A stretch of 64,000 bases of DNA from Mycolicibacterium hippocampi (GTDB lineage: Bacteria > Actinomycetota > Actinomycetes > Mycobacteriales > Mycobacteriaceae), in the NCBI RefSeq assembly GCF_010723735.1, contig NZ_BLLB01000002.1, positions 3,720,001 to 3,784,000 on the forward strand, read 5' to 3'. A program made the position numbers and the translations under genes. Every line of letters starts with the position of its first letter. Position 1 is the first letter of the stretch. Shown piece after piece: positions 10,320 through 20,219 of the stretch. A model generated the notes under the pieces. It was not told where the DNA came from and did no database searches. It saw nothing but the letters and a program-made list of their open reading frames with translations.

Positions 10320-13300
10320 TGAAGACAACCTTCGACAGGATCTCGGGCATGACCGCCGAGCAGCGCGACAAGCTGGCGGAGCAGTTCGAGAAGGCGTCCC
10401 GCGTCGCGGGGGCCGAACCGATCGCGGTGGTCGGCATCGGTTGCCGCCTGCCAGGTGGGGTGACCGGCCCCGACAGCTACTGGGAGCTGCTGGAGAGCGG
10501 CACCAACGCTGTCATCGAGGTGCCCGCCGACCGCTGGGATGGCGACGCGTACTACGACCCGGACCCGATGGCTCCGGGCCGGATGCCCACCAAATGGGGC
10601 GCCTATCTCGACGACATCACCGGTTTCGACGCCGAGTTCTTCGGCATCACGCCGCGGGAGGCCGCCGCGATGGACCCGCAGCAGCGGGTGCTGCTCGAAG
10701 TGGCCTGGGAGGCGCTGGACAACGCCGGCATCGCGGCCAACCGGGTCCGTGAGCTACGCGCCGCGGTGATGATGGGTGTCTACTACAACGAATACCAGAG
10801 CTCGTCGGCCGGCAACCCCGACACCATCGACGCCTACTCGGCCACCGGCAACGCGCACAGCGTGACCGTCGGCCGGATCTCCTACCTGCTGGGGCTCAAG
10901 GGCCCGGCGGTCGCTGTCGACACCGCGTGCTCGTCGTCGCTGATCTCGATCCACCTGGCCTGTCAGAGCCTGCGGATGCGCGAGAGCGATCTGGCGCTCG
11001 CCGGAGGTGTCAGCCTGAGCCTGCGCCCCGAGACCCAGCTGGCGCTCGCCAAGTGGGGCATGTTGTCGCCGCGCGGCGCCTGCCATGCATTCGATTCCCG
11101 CGCCGACGGTTTCGTCCGCGGCGAGGGTGCCGGCGTGGTGGTGCTCAAGCGCCTGACCGACGCCGTCCGCGACGGCGACCGGGTGCTGGCCGTGGTCCGC
11201 GGCTCGGCCGTCAACCAGGACGGCCGCTCCAACGGCCTCACCGCACCCAACGCGCCGTCGCAGCGCGAGGTCATCAGCCGGGCACTGCGCTCGGCGGACG
11301 TCCCCGCCGCGACGGTGAACTACGTCGAAACCCACGGCACCGGAACCGGTCTGGGCGATCCCATCGAGTTCGACGCGCTGGCCGCGGTGTACGGCAAGGG
11401 CGACGTGCCGTGTGCGCTCGGCGCGGTGAAGACCAACATGGGCCACCTCGAGGCGGCTGCCGGCGTCGCCGGTTTCATCAAGACCGTGCTGACGCTGCAG
11501 CATGCGAAGATCCCGCCGAACCTGCACTTCGAGAAGTGGAACCCGTCCATCGATCCGTCGGGGACACGGCTGTTCGTGCCGACCGAACCCGCCGCGTGGC
11601 CGGCCGGTGAGAACCCGCGGCGCGCGGCGGTCTCCTCGTTCGGCATGGGGGGCACCAACGCCCACATCGTGCTGGAGCAGGGCCCTGACGTGGTGCCTGC
11701 CGCGGCCGCGTCAGCCCCGTCGGTGACGACGCTCGTGGTGTCCGGCAAGACGCCGACCCGGCTGGCGGCGTCGGCCAAGGCGCTGGCGGACTACCTGGAA
11801 CGCGACGGCGCCGAGGTGTCGCTGGCCGACGTCGCCTACACCGTCAACCATCACCGCAGCCGCTACCCGACCATCGCCACGGTGTGCGCCCGTGACCACG
11901 CCGACGCGGTCACGGGGCTGCGGGCGCTGGCCGCGGGTCAGCCGGCCCCCGGTGTGGTCGCGCCTCATGACGCCAAAACCGGGTCGGGGACGGTGTTCCT
12001 GTATTCCGGGCAGGGCGCGCAGTGGGCCGGTATGGGCAAGTCGCTGCTGGGCGCCGAGCCTGCGTTCGCCGCGGCCGTCGACGAGCTGGAACCCACCTTC
12101 GTCGACAAGGTCGGTTTCTCGCTGCGCCAGGTGCTCGAGGCCGGCGAGCCGGTCGTCGGGATCGACCGGATCCAGCCGGTGCTGGTCGGGATGCAGCTGG
12201 CGCTGACCGCGCTGTGGCGGTCCTACGGCGTGGAACCCGACGCGGTGATCGGGCACTCGATGGGTGAGGTGACCGCCGCGGTCGTGGCCGGTGCGCTGAC
12301 CCCCGCCGAGGGCCTCGACGTGATCGCCACCCGCACCCGGCTGATGAAGCGCCTGTCGGGTCAGGGCGCGATGGCACTGCTGGAGCTGGACGCGACGGCC
12401 GCCGAGCGCCTCATCGCCGACCGCCCTGACGTCACGGTGGCGGTGTACGCCTCGCCGAAGCAGTCGGTGATCGCGGGCCCGCCCGAGCAGGTCGACGAGC
12501 TCGTGGCGATGGTGGATGCGCAGGGCAAGCTGGCCCGCCGCATCGAGGTGGACGTGGCCTCGCACCACCCGACGATCGACCCGGTGCTGCCCGAGCTGCG
12601 CGACGCCCTGTCCTACCTGGCCCCGGCGGCACCGAAGATCCCGCTGGTGTCCACAGTGGCGTACGCCGGTTCGGCGCCGCTGTACAGCGCCGACTACTGG
12701 GCGGCCAACCTGCGCAACCCGGTGCGGTTCAGCCAGGCGGTGCACGACGCAGCCGCCGACAACAGCAATTTCATCGAGATCAGCCCGCACCCGTTGCTGA
12801 CGCACGCCATCAGCGACACCTTGAGCGCCCAGCCGACGAACCGGGCGTTCCACGTCGGTGCGACCGTCAACCGCGACCACCCCGAGGTGCTGGCGTTCCA
12901 TTCGCAGCTGGCCGCGGTGCGGCCCCCGACGACAGCGGTTCCGGAAGGGACCGAGGGCCGGGTGGCCGACGTGCCGCCGACGGTGTGGCAGCACGAGCCC
13001 TACTGGATGGTGGACCGCTCGGCCGGGCGGGAGTTCTCCGGCGCGCACCCGTTGCTCGGGTTGCACGTGGAGCTGCCGGCCGGCAACGGCCACGTCTGGC
13101 AGTCGGATGTGGGCCTGGACGCCCATCCCTGGCTGGCCGACCACATCGTGCACAGCCTGCCCGTCATGCCTGGCGCCGGCTTCGTCGAGATCGCGTTGGC
13201 TGCCGGCTGCGAGGCATTGGGCCTGCCCGCCACCGGCGTCGAGGTCGAGATCGAGGTCGAGCAGATGCTGCCGCTCGACGAGCACACCAGGCTGACCACG

Positions 13301-15742
13301 CAAATCGTCGCCGACGAGGACGGCGCCCAGCGCGTCGAGATCCACTCTCGGTCCGAGGCGGGCACCTGGACCCGGCACGCGGTCGGCAAGGTCCGGGCGG
13401 CAGCAGAACCGGCCGCACCCGCCAGGCTGACGGCCACGACGGGGGAGGGCACGCCGGTCTCGCCGTCGGACTTCTACACCGCCCTGCGCCGCACCGGTGC
13501 CCATCACGCCCACGCGTTCGCCGCGCTGACCCGCATCGTGCGCGGCACCGGAACCGCGGACACCGAGATCGTGTTGCCCGACGAGGCGACACCGCACCGG
13601 GGCATCGTGTTGCACCCGGTCCTGCTGGACGCCGCGCTGCAGGGGCTGGCCGCCGCGATGGGTGACGAGGTTCTTTCCGACGCCACCGATGTCACGTTCC
13701 TGCCTGTCGGGTTCGGGTCCATCCGGGTCTTCGGCGAGCTCGGCCGGCGGGCAAAGTGCCGTGCCGAACTGGTCGGTGTCGCCCAGGACAGCGGCGACGC
13801 GACGGGTCGGGTGACCCTCACCGACGACACCGGTGCCGTACTGGCCCTCGTCGACGGTGTGCACCTCAAACGCATCCAGCGGCGCACCGTGCCGTTGCCG
13901 TTGTCGCAGAAGATCTTCGACACCAGATGGGTCGAGTCGCCCGTGGCCCCGGGTGGTGCGAAGACCGGCAGCTGGCTGGTGCTGGCGGACGGCGCTTCGG
14001 CGCTGGCGACCGCACAGGACTTCGCGACGCGATTCGGTGGCCCGACCCATCGGGTGATGACCGCCGACCTCGGGGACGAATCCGCGGTGCGGGAGGCGTT
14101 CGCCGCGGCGACGGCGGATCCGGACCTGCCACCGGCCGGCGTGATCGTGATGGTCGACCAGCCCGAGTTCGACGGAGACGACGCCGCTGGCGGCTTGGCG
14201 CATGCGCGCGACCTGATCTGGGGCATCGCGGGCACGGTGCGCGCGATCGTCGGCAGCTGGCACGGCAGGCCACCGCGGCTCTGGCTGGTCGGCCGGGGCG
14301 GCCTGGTCGTCGGACAGAGCCCGGAAGCCACTGCGGGACCCGGCAATCCGGGCATCGGCAGCCTCAAGGGTCTGGTGCGGGTGCTGGCCTACGAGCACCC
14401 GGATCTGCGGGCGACGCTGCTCGACGTCGGCAGCGACGCTGATGTGGCCGCGATGTTGACGTCGGAGATCGACAGCGACGGCAGCGCCGCACACACCGAA
14501 GACGTCATCGCCTGGCGCGGCGGCACCCGGTACGTGGAGCGACTCTCCCGGGCCACACTCCCCGCCGCCGGCGGGGACGTCGTGGTCCGCGGAGACGGCT
14601 CCTACATCGTCACCGGCGCGCTCGGCGGGGTCGGCATGGCGGTGGTGCGGTGGTTGGTCGACCACGGCGCGGGCCGCGTCGTCCTCAACGGCCGGGGCGC
14701 CCCCTCCGAGGAGGTGCAGGCCGAACTCGATCGGCTCGCGGAGCGCACCCAGATCGTCACTGTTCTCGGTGATGTCGCGCAACCGGGTGTCGCCGAGCGG
14801 CTGGTCGCCGCCGCCGAGGACACCGGGATGGCGCTGCGGGGGCTGATCCACTCCGCGGCGGTGCTCGACGATGAGCTCGTCATCGGCCTGACCCGCGAGA
14901 GCCTGGACCGGATCTGGGTGCCGAAGGTCGCAGGCGCGCTGCGGCTGCACGAAGTCACCGTCGGCGCCGACCTCGACTGGTGGGTGGGGTTCTCCTCGGT
15001 CGCGTCGCTGCTCGGTTCACCCGGCCAGGCGGCGTACGCGTGCGCCAACGCATGGCTCGACGCGCTGGTCGAATGGCGCAGGGCAGCAGGCCTTCCCGGT
15101 ATCGCGATCAATTGGGGTCAGTGGGCCGAGGTCGGCCTGGCCAGTTCGCTGCGCTTCTCGGTCCTGGATCCGATCACCCCGGCCGAGGGTGTGGACGCAC
15201 TCGGAGGGGTACTGGCCGCGGGCTTCTCCCGCGTCGGTGTCGCCCGGCTGCGGTTGGACCGGGCCGCGGCGGCGTTCCCCGAGATCCACCAGATCGGTTT
15301 CTTCGCCGACTTGGCGGCCGCGCTCGGCAACGATGACGACGACGAGGACTGGGGCGGGGCCGAGGCGCTCAAGGAGATGGACGCCGCGGAGATCAACCGG
15401 GTCGTGCTGGCCCGGCTGCGCCGCCGCATCTCCGCGGTGATGGGCTATTCGGACGACAGCGCCGTCGACACCGGCCGCCCGCTGACGGAGATGGGGCTGG
15501 ACTCGCTGATGGCCGTGCGGATGCGCAACACCATCCGCGGGGACTTCGGTGTGGAGCCGCCGGTCGCCCTGCTGCTGCAGGGTGCCTCCCTGACCGATGT
15601 GGCGCTCGACCTGATCCGCCAGCTCGGGCTTGCCGAGGAAGACAGCTCCGAACGCCCCAACGCTCTGCGTGACCGGGCACAGCAGCGTGCGGCAGCACGT
15701 CAACGAGCCGCATCGCGGCGGAAAGTGGGACCACGATCGTGA
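10319..15742 (+). CDS. Type I polyketide synthase, PpsD-like (KS-AT-DH-KR-ACP)
   Basis: This is an 1807-residue single-module PKS whose domain set and length match M. tuberculosis PpsD (about 1827). The order is KS (DTACSSS, THGTGT, NMGHLE), AT (GHSMG, VASH), DH (about 910-1190; His942 within DHIVHSLPVMPG, where the usual Gly of HxxxGxxxxP is Ser; Asp1104 and Gln1108 in DAALQ), KR (TGALGGVG; Tyr1573 and Asn1577) and ACP (LGLDSL, Ser1729). No enoyl-reductase domain is visible. In M. tuberculosis the PpsD double bond is reduced by a separate trans-acting reductase (Rv2953), and no such gene is seen in this window. The C-terminus ends in a basic, Arg/Ala-rich stretch that may dock to the next PKS. 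The stop overlaps the GTG of the next gene (GTGA). Confidence 0.85.
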   Translation: MKTTFDRISGMTAEQRDKLAEQFEKASRVAGAEPIAVVGIGCRLPGGVTGPDSYWELLESGTNAVIEVPADRWDGDAYYDPDPMAPGRMPTKWGAYLDDITGFDAEFFGITPREAAAMDPQQRVLLEVAWEALDNAGIAANRVRELRAAVMMGVYYNEYQSSSAGNPDTIDAYSATGNAHSVTVGRISYLLGLKGPAVAVDTACSSSLISIHLACQSLRMRESDLALAGGVSLSLRPETQLALAKWGMLSPRGACHAFDSRADGFVRGEGAGVVVLKRLTDAVRDGDRVLAVVRGSAVNQDGRSNGLTAPNAPSQREVISRALRSADVPAATVNYVETHGTGTGLGDPIEFDALAAVYGKGDVPCALGAVKTNMGHLEAAAGVAGFIKTVLTLQHAKIPPNLHFEKWNPSIDPSGTRLFVPTEPAAWPAGENPRRAAVSSFGMGGTNAHIVLEQGPDVVPAAAASAPSVTTLVVSGKTPTRLAASAKALADYLERDGAEVSLADVAYTVNHHRSRYPTIATVCARDHADAVTGLRALAAGQPAPGVVAPHDAKTGSGTVFLYSGQGAQWAGMGKSLLGAEPAFAAAVDELEPTFVDKVGFSLRQVLEAGEPVVGIDRIQPVLVGMQLALTALWRSYGVEPDAVIGHSMGEVTAAVVAGALTPAEGLDVIATRTRLMKRLSGQGAMALLELDATAAERLIADRPDVTVAVYASPKQSVIAGPPEQVDELVAMVDAQGKLARRIEVDVASHHPTIDPVLPELRDALSYLAPAAPKIPLVSTVAYAGSAPLYSADYWAANLRNPVRFSQAVHDAAADNSNFIEISPHPLLTHAISDTLSAQPTNRAFHVGATVNRDHPEVLAFHSQLAAVRPPTTAVPEGTEGRVADVPPTVWQHEPYWMVDRSAGREFSGAHPLLGLHVELPAGNGHVWQSDVGLDAHPWLADHIVHSLPVMPGAGFVEIALAAGCEALGLPATGVEVEIEVEQMLPLDEHTRLTTQIVADEDGAQRVEIHSRSEAGTWTRHAVGKVRAAAEPAAPARLTATTGEGTPVSPSDFYTALRRTGAHHAHAFAALTRIVRGTGTADTEIVLPDEATPHRGIVLHPVLLDAALQGLAAAMGDEVLSDATDVTFLPVGFGSIRVFGELGRRAKCRAELVGVAQDSGDATGRVTLTDDTGAVLALVDGVHLKRIQRRTVPLPLSQKIFDTRWVESPVAPGGAKTGSWLVLADGASALATAQDFATRFGGPTHRVMTADLGDESAVREAFAAATADPDLPPAGVIVMVDQPEFDGDDAAGGLAHARDLIWGIAGTVRAIVGSWHGRPPRLWLVGRGGLVVGQSPEATAGPGNPGIGSLKGLVRVLAYEHPDLRATLLDVGSDADVAAMLTSEIDSDGSAAHTEDVIAWRGGTRYVERLSRATLPAAGGDVVVRGDGSYIVTGALGGVGMAVVRWLVDHGAGRVVLNGRGAPSEEVQAELDRLAERTQIVTVLGDVAQPGVAERLVAAAEDTGMALRGLIHSAAVLDDELVIGLTRESLDRIWVPKVAGALRLHEVTVGADLDWWVGFSSVASLLGSPGQAAYACANAWLDALVEWRRAAGLPGIAINWGQWAEVGLASSLRFSVLDPITPAEGVDALGGVLAAGFSRVGVARLRLDRAAAAFPEIHQIGFFADLAAALGNDDDDEDWGGAEALKEMDAAEINRVVLARLRRRISAVMGYSDDSAVDTGRPLTEMGLDSLMAVRMRNTIRGDFGVEPPVALLLQGASLTDVALDLIRQLGLAEEDSSERPNALRDRAQQRAAARQRAASRRKVGPRS

Positions 15743-18700
15743 CGAGCAGTACAGGGAGTTCGCCGGCCGGGGACGTCCCCGACAACTCGATTGCCGTCAT
15801 CGGCATGGCCGGACGGTTCCCGGGCGCGGACTCGGTGTCGGCGTTCTGGCGCAACCTGCGCAACGGGGTGGAGTCGATCGTCGACCTCTCCGAGGACGAA
15901 CTGCTCGCCGCGGGTGTCACCGAGCGTTCGTTGGCCAACCGGTCCTATGTGCGCCGTGCGGCGCTGCTGTCCGGCATCGAGGAGTTCGACGCGGAGTTCT
16001 TCGGCTTCACGCCGTATGCCGCCCGCACCCTCGACCCACAGCACCGGCTTTTCCTGCAGTCGATCTACCACGCCCTCGAGGACTCCGGGTACGACCCGGC
16101 CGATCTCGAGGCCACCGTCGGTGTGTTCGGAACCAGTTCCACCAGTGGTTATCTGCTGCACAACCTGATGTCGAACTACGACCCGATGATGGTGATCGGG
16201 CAGGGCGCCAGCTTCGAGATGGTGAACCTGTCGCTGTCCAACGACAAGGACCACCTGGCGACCCGGGTGGCCCACCAGTTCAACTTCCGGGGACCCGCAC
16301 TGTCGGTGGCCACGGCCTGCTCGTCGTCGCTGGTGGCCGTCCACCTGGCGTGCCAGTCGATCCTCAACGGCGAGTGCGACATCGCGCTCGCCGGCGGCTC
16401 GTCGCTGCGGATCCCGCACCGGGTCGGCTACTGGTACGAACAGGGAACGATGGTGTCGCCGACGGGGCACTGCCGCCCGTTCGACGTCCGCTCCGACGGC
16501 ACCATCTTCGGCAGCGGTGTCGGCGTCGTCGTTCTCAAGGCGTTGGCGGACGCGCTCGACGACGGTGACCGGATCCATGCGGTGATCCGTGGTTCGGCGC
16601 TGAACAACGACGGATCCACCAAGATGACCTATGCCGCGCCCAACGCGATGGGCCAGGCCGAGGTCATCGCCGAGGCACACGCGGTGGCCGGGGTCGACGC
16701 GTCGTCGATCAGCTACGTCGAGACCCACGGCACCGGCACCCCGCTCGGCGACCCGATCGAGATCGAGGGGCTGCGCCAGGCATTCGACCTTTCCGACGAA
16801 ACCCGCAGCGGGCCTTGTTATCTCGGTTCGGTCAAGTCCAACATCGGCCACCTCGAGACCGCAGCCGGTATCGCCGGCCTGATCAAGGCGATCCTGTGCC
16901 TGGAGCACCGGGCGATCCCGGCGACCCTGCACTACACCAGCCCGAACCCCGAATTGCACGTCGACCGCGGACCCTTCCGGGTGCGCGGTGCGGACGGGCC
17001 GTGGGAGGCCGAGGGGATTCGGCGTGCCGGAGTCAGCTCGTTCGGTGTCGGTGGCACCAATGCGCACATCGTTCTCGAGGAAGCGCCCACGGCGTCCGAC
17101 CGGGCCCCGGTTGCCTCGCCCCCGCGCCCCCAGGTGCTGGTGCTGTCCGCGAAGACCCAGGAGTCGCTGACCCAGGCGCGTGCCGCGCTGGCCGACGAAC
17201 TCGCGGCCACCTCGGAGGCCGACGGATTCCGTCTCCCCGACGCCGCCTACACGCTCACCCGGCGACGCAAGGAGCCGATCAGGCTCGCCGCCGTTGTGCA
17301 CGATCAGCAGGACGCGACGGCGGTGCTCGGCGCCGCCGAGACCGACAACGTGTTCATCGGAGCAGGGGAGCCCGACTGGGACAGTTCCGAGGGTTCCGGC
17401 GACAGGGTCGCGTTCCTGTTTCCCGGCCAGGGTTCCCAGCACATCGGGATGGCCCGCGGTCTGCACGACAGCGAACCGGTCTTCGCCCGGCACTTCGACG
17501 AGTGCGCCACCGCATTCAGCGACGAGATGGGCTACGACCTGCGCGCGGAGATCTTCGACGGCGTCGGACGCAACCTCGAGCACACCGACCGTGCCCAACC
17601 GGCGTTGTTCACCGTCGAGTACGCGCTGGCCAAGCTGATCCAGTCCTACGGCGTGCAACCGTCGATCATGGCCGGCCACAGCATCGGCGAGTACCCGGCG
17701 GCCACGCTGGCAGGCGTGTTCGACCTGGACACTGCGGTCAAGGTGGTGTCGATGCGGGCCCGCCTGATGCACGCCGCGCCTCGCGGTGTCATGGTCGCCG
17801 TCGCGCTGAGCCCGGAGGCGATCGCCGAGCACCTCACCGCCGACGTCGATCTGGCCACCATCAACGACCCCGGCAGCAGTGTCATCGCCGGCAGCGAGGA
17901 GGCCATCCGGACGTTCCAGGCCGCCCTCGCCGAGAAGGGCATCGTCGCCCGCCGGGTCCGCACGTCACATGCGTTCCACTCGCGGCTGATGGATCCGGTG
18001 GTCGGTGAGTTCACCGCATTCCTGTCCCGGATGACGTTGCGCGAACCGCAGATCCCGTTGCTGTCGAACATCACCGGCACCACCATGTCGGCCGCCGAGG
18101 CGACGAACCCGAGCACCTGGGCACGCCAGATCCGGGCCACGGTGCGGTTCGCCGACGAACTGGACATGCTGCTGACCGACCCGGATCGGGTGCTGGTGGA
18201 GGTCGGTCCCGGTGGCACGCTGACGTCCTCGGCGGGGCGTCATCCGCGGTGGTCGTCACGGCACCGCGCGGTACGGCTGATGCGTCACCAGGCGCAGAAC
18301 CGCAGCGACCACGACACCTTCCTGCTGGCACTCGGCCAGCTGTGGGCGGCGGGCGTCGACGTCGATCTGAACACCGCCCAAGGATCCGACGACAATCCGA
18401 CGTTGGTGACGCTGCCGGGCTACCCCTTCCAGAAGCAGCGCCACTGGGTGGAGCACAACGCCGGTGCGGCATGGCTGGCCGGTGGCGCCGGCGCCACCGG
18501 CGTCACCGACGCAGGTATCGCGGCCGGGACTGCACCCGCCACGGCCAGCGGAAAGTCGCAGGTGGAGACCGCGATGCTGCGCATCTGGTCGCAGTGCCTC
18601 GGGCTCTCCGACATCGACCGCAACGCCAACTTCTTCGAGCTGGGAGGAGATTCGCTGATCGCGATCAGCGTGGCGATGACCGCCGGCCACGAAGGGCTCG

Positions 18701-20196
18701 ACCTCACCCCGCAGGATCTCTACGAGAACCAGACGGTGGCCTCGCTGGCCAAGGTACTGACGGCGCGCTACGCCGAGGGCGGGCTGGCACGCCAGAGCCT
18801 CGACGACGCCGTCCATCCGCCGGTTCCGCCCAACGTGGCCTACTTCCTCGAGCACGGGCTGCGCGACGTGGGCCGCTGGCGGACCCCGGTGATCCTGCAC
18901 CTGCGCTCCGATGTCGGAGAGGAGGACGTGAAGGCGGTGCTCACCGCCCTCACCTCGGTGCACGACGCGCTGCGGGTGCACCTCGTGGAGCGTGCCGGCA
19001 CCTGGGACCAGCACATCGCAGAGCCGGGCGAGTTCGCCGAGTTGGCAACCCGGCAGCTGCCCGACGGTGTCGAGTCGGGCAGTCCGCAGGAGCGCGAGGC
19101 GGTGCAGGCGATCCTGGAGGAACAGCTCGGCGAGCACCAGCTGTTGAGCTCACCGCTGACCGCGACGTTCATCCGCGGTACCGGCGGCGGGCCGTCGTAC
19201 CTGACGTTGGGCGTGCACGGCATCGCCGGCGACGACGTGTCGCGGGACGTGCTGATCACCGACATCTTCACCGCGTTCAACCAGCGGATGTCCGGTGAGG
19301 AGATCGTGCTGGCTCCGGTGGCCACGTCGTGGCGGGAATGGTCACAGCGGTGTGCCGCGCTGGCCAGCCATCCGGCCGTGCTGGACAGCCGCGACTACTG
19401 GCTCGAGGCCGCCGCGAAACCGTCGTTGCGCGTCGCCGGGCCCGAGGCCGCCGAGGCACCGGGAACCGACGACCTGGTCCGGTTGTCCTCGCCGCTGTCG
19501 ACTGCCGACACCGGCGAGGTCGACGATGCACGCCGCCGGCTTCGGCTGCCGATCGAGGAGATCCTGCTCGGCGCCCTGGGGCGCACCTTCGCGGCCGCGA
19601 TCGGCGAGGGCACCGTCGCAGTCGACATGGGCGGCCGGGGACGGTCGGTGCTCAAGCCGGACGTCGACCTGCAGCGCACCGCGGGCTGGTTCACCACCAT
19701 CCACCCGGTGGCACTGACCTGCGCATCGACCCAGCAGACCAGCGCCAAGCAGCTGCTCGAGGACGTCCGGGACACGTTGAAGGCGGTGCCGCACTACGGC
19801 ATCGGATACGGCCTGCTGCGGTACATGTACGCCCCGACCGCCCGCGTGCTCGGCGCCGACCGCCCCGCCGACATCCTGTTCTCGCACATCGGGACGATCC
19901 CCGACGCGCCGGCCGACCAGCCCGAGGACGCACCGGTGCGCTTCGACTCGGACACGGCGATGCCGATCCGCGACGTGCTGCCCGGCCTCGGCCATGCCTT
20001 GGAGCTGCGCGTGTTCCGCGTCGCGGGGGTGCTGCATCTGGACTGGTGGTACGACAGTCGCCGACTCGGCCCCACCGATGTGGAATCCTTTGCCCGTCAG
20101 TACTCGACGGCGCTGCTGGACCTCGTCCGGGACGCGCTCGCCGAGGAGGACGTCGATTCGGCAGACGGCGAGCTGGCTCTGGTCGACCTGTCGTGA
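15739..20196 (+). CDS. ppsE: Terminal type I polyketide synthase, PpsE-like (KS-AT-ACP-condensation-like domain)
   Basis: This is a 1485-residue PKS almost identical in length to PpsE (1488). It has KS (TACSSS, Cys194; THGTGT; NIGHLE), AT (GHSIGE, Ser648; SHAFH, the malonyl-type HAFH motif), a carrier domain of peptidyl-carrier style (ELGGDSL, Ser972), then about 430 residues of a condensation-like fold. There are no reductive domains, so the last beta-keto group stays unreduced; in phthiocerol synthesis this yields a ketone (phthiodiolone) after decarboxylation. The C-domain signature reads HGIAGDD from His1160, so the second, catalytic His of HHxxxDG is Gly. The domain may therefore hold or hand over the chain instead of catalysing condensation; in M. 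tuberculosis PapA5 works with PpsE at this step. It starts at GTG 15739, overlapping the previous stop. Confidence 0.87.
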   Translation: MTSSTGSSPAGDVPDNSIAVIGMAGRFPGADSVSAFWRNLRNGVESIVDLSEDELLAAGVTERSLANRSYVRRAALLSGIEEFDAEFFGFTPYAARTLDPQHRLFLQSIYHALEDSGYDPADLEATVGVFGTSSTSGYLLHNLMSNYDPMMVIGQGASFEMVNLSLSNDKDHLATRVAHQFNFRGPALSVATACSSSLVAVHLACQSILNGECDIALAGGSSLRIPHRVGYWYEQGTMVSPTGHCRPFDVRSDGTIFGSGVGVVVLKALADALDDGDRIHAVIRGSALNNDGSTKMTYAAPNAMGQAEVIAEAHAVAGVDASSISYVETHGTGTPLGDPIEIEGLRQAFDLSDETRSGPCYLGSVKSNIGHLETAAGIAGLIKAILCLEHRAIPATLHYTSPNPELHVDRGPFRVRGADGPWEAEGIRRAGVSSFGVGGTNAHIVLEEAPTASDRAPVASPPRPQVLVLSAKTQESLTQARAALADELAATSEADGFRLPDAAYTLTRRRKEPIRLAAVVHDQQDATAVLGAAETDNVFIGAGEPDWDSSEGSGDRVAFLFPGQGSQHIGMARGLHDSEPVFARHFDECATAFSDEMGYDLRAEIFDGVGRNLEHTDRAQPALFTVEYALAKLIQSYGVQPSIMAGHSIGEYPAATLAGVFDLDTAVKVVSMRARLMHAAPRGVMVAVALSPEAIAEHLTADVDLATINDPGSSVIAGSEEAIRTFQAALAEKGIVARRVRTSHAFHSRLMDPVVGEFTAFLSRMTLREPQIPLLSNITGTTMSAAEATNPSTWARQIRATVRFADELDMLLTDPDRVLVEVGPGGTLTSSAGRHPRWSSRHRAVRLMRHQAQNRSDHDTFLLALGQLWAAGVDVDLNTAQGSDDNPTLVTLPGYPFQKQRHWVEHNAGAAWLAGGAGATGVTDAGIAAGTAPATASGKSQVETAMLRIWSQCLGLSDIDRNANFFELGGDSLIAISVAMTAGHEGLDLTPQDLYENQTVASLAKVLTARYAEGGLARQSLDDAVHPPVPPNVAYFLEHGLRDVGRWRTPVILHLRSDVGEEDVKAVLTALTSVHDALRVHLVERAGTWDQHIAEPGEFAELATRQLPDGVESGSPQEREAVQAILEEQLGEHQLLSSPLTATFIRGTGGGPSYLTLGVHGIAGDDVSRDVLITDIFTAFNQRMSGEEIVLAPVATSWREWSQRCAALASHPAVLDSRDYWLEAAAKPSLRVAGPEAAEAPGTDDLVRLSSPLSTADTGEVDDARRRLRLPIEEILLGALGRTFAAAIGEGTVAVDMGGRGRSVLKPDVDLQRTAGWFTTIHPVALTCASTQQTSAKQLLEDVRDTLKAVPHYGIGYGLLRYMYAPTARVLGADRPADILFSHIGTIPDAPADQPEDAPVRFDSDTAMPIRDVLPGLGHALELRVFRVAGVLHLDWWYDSRRLGPTDVESFARQYSTALLDLVRDALAEEDVDSADGELALVDLS

Positions 20197-20219
20197 TCAC
20201 AACCTGGTAGGAGGGGCGC

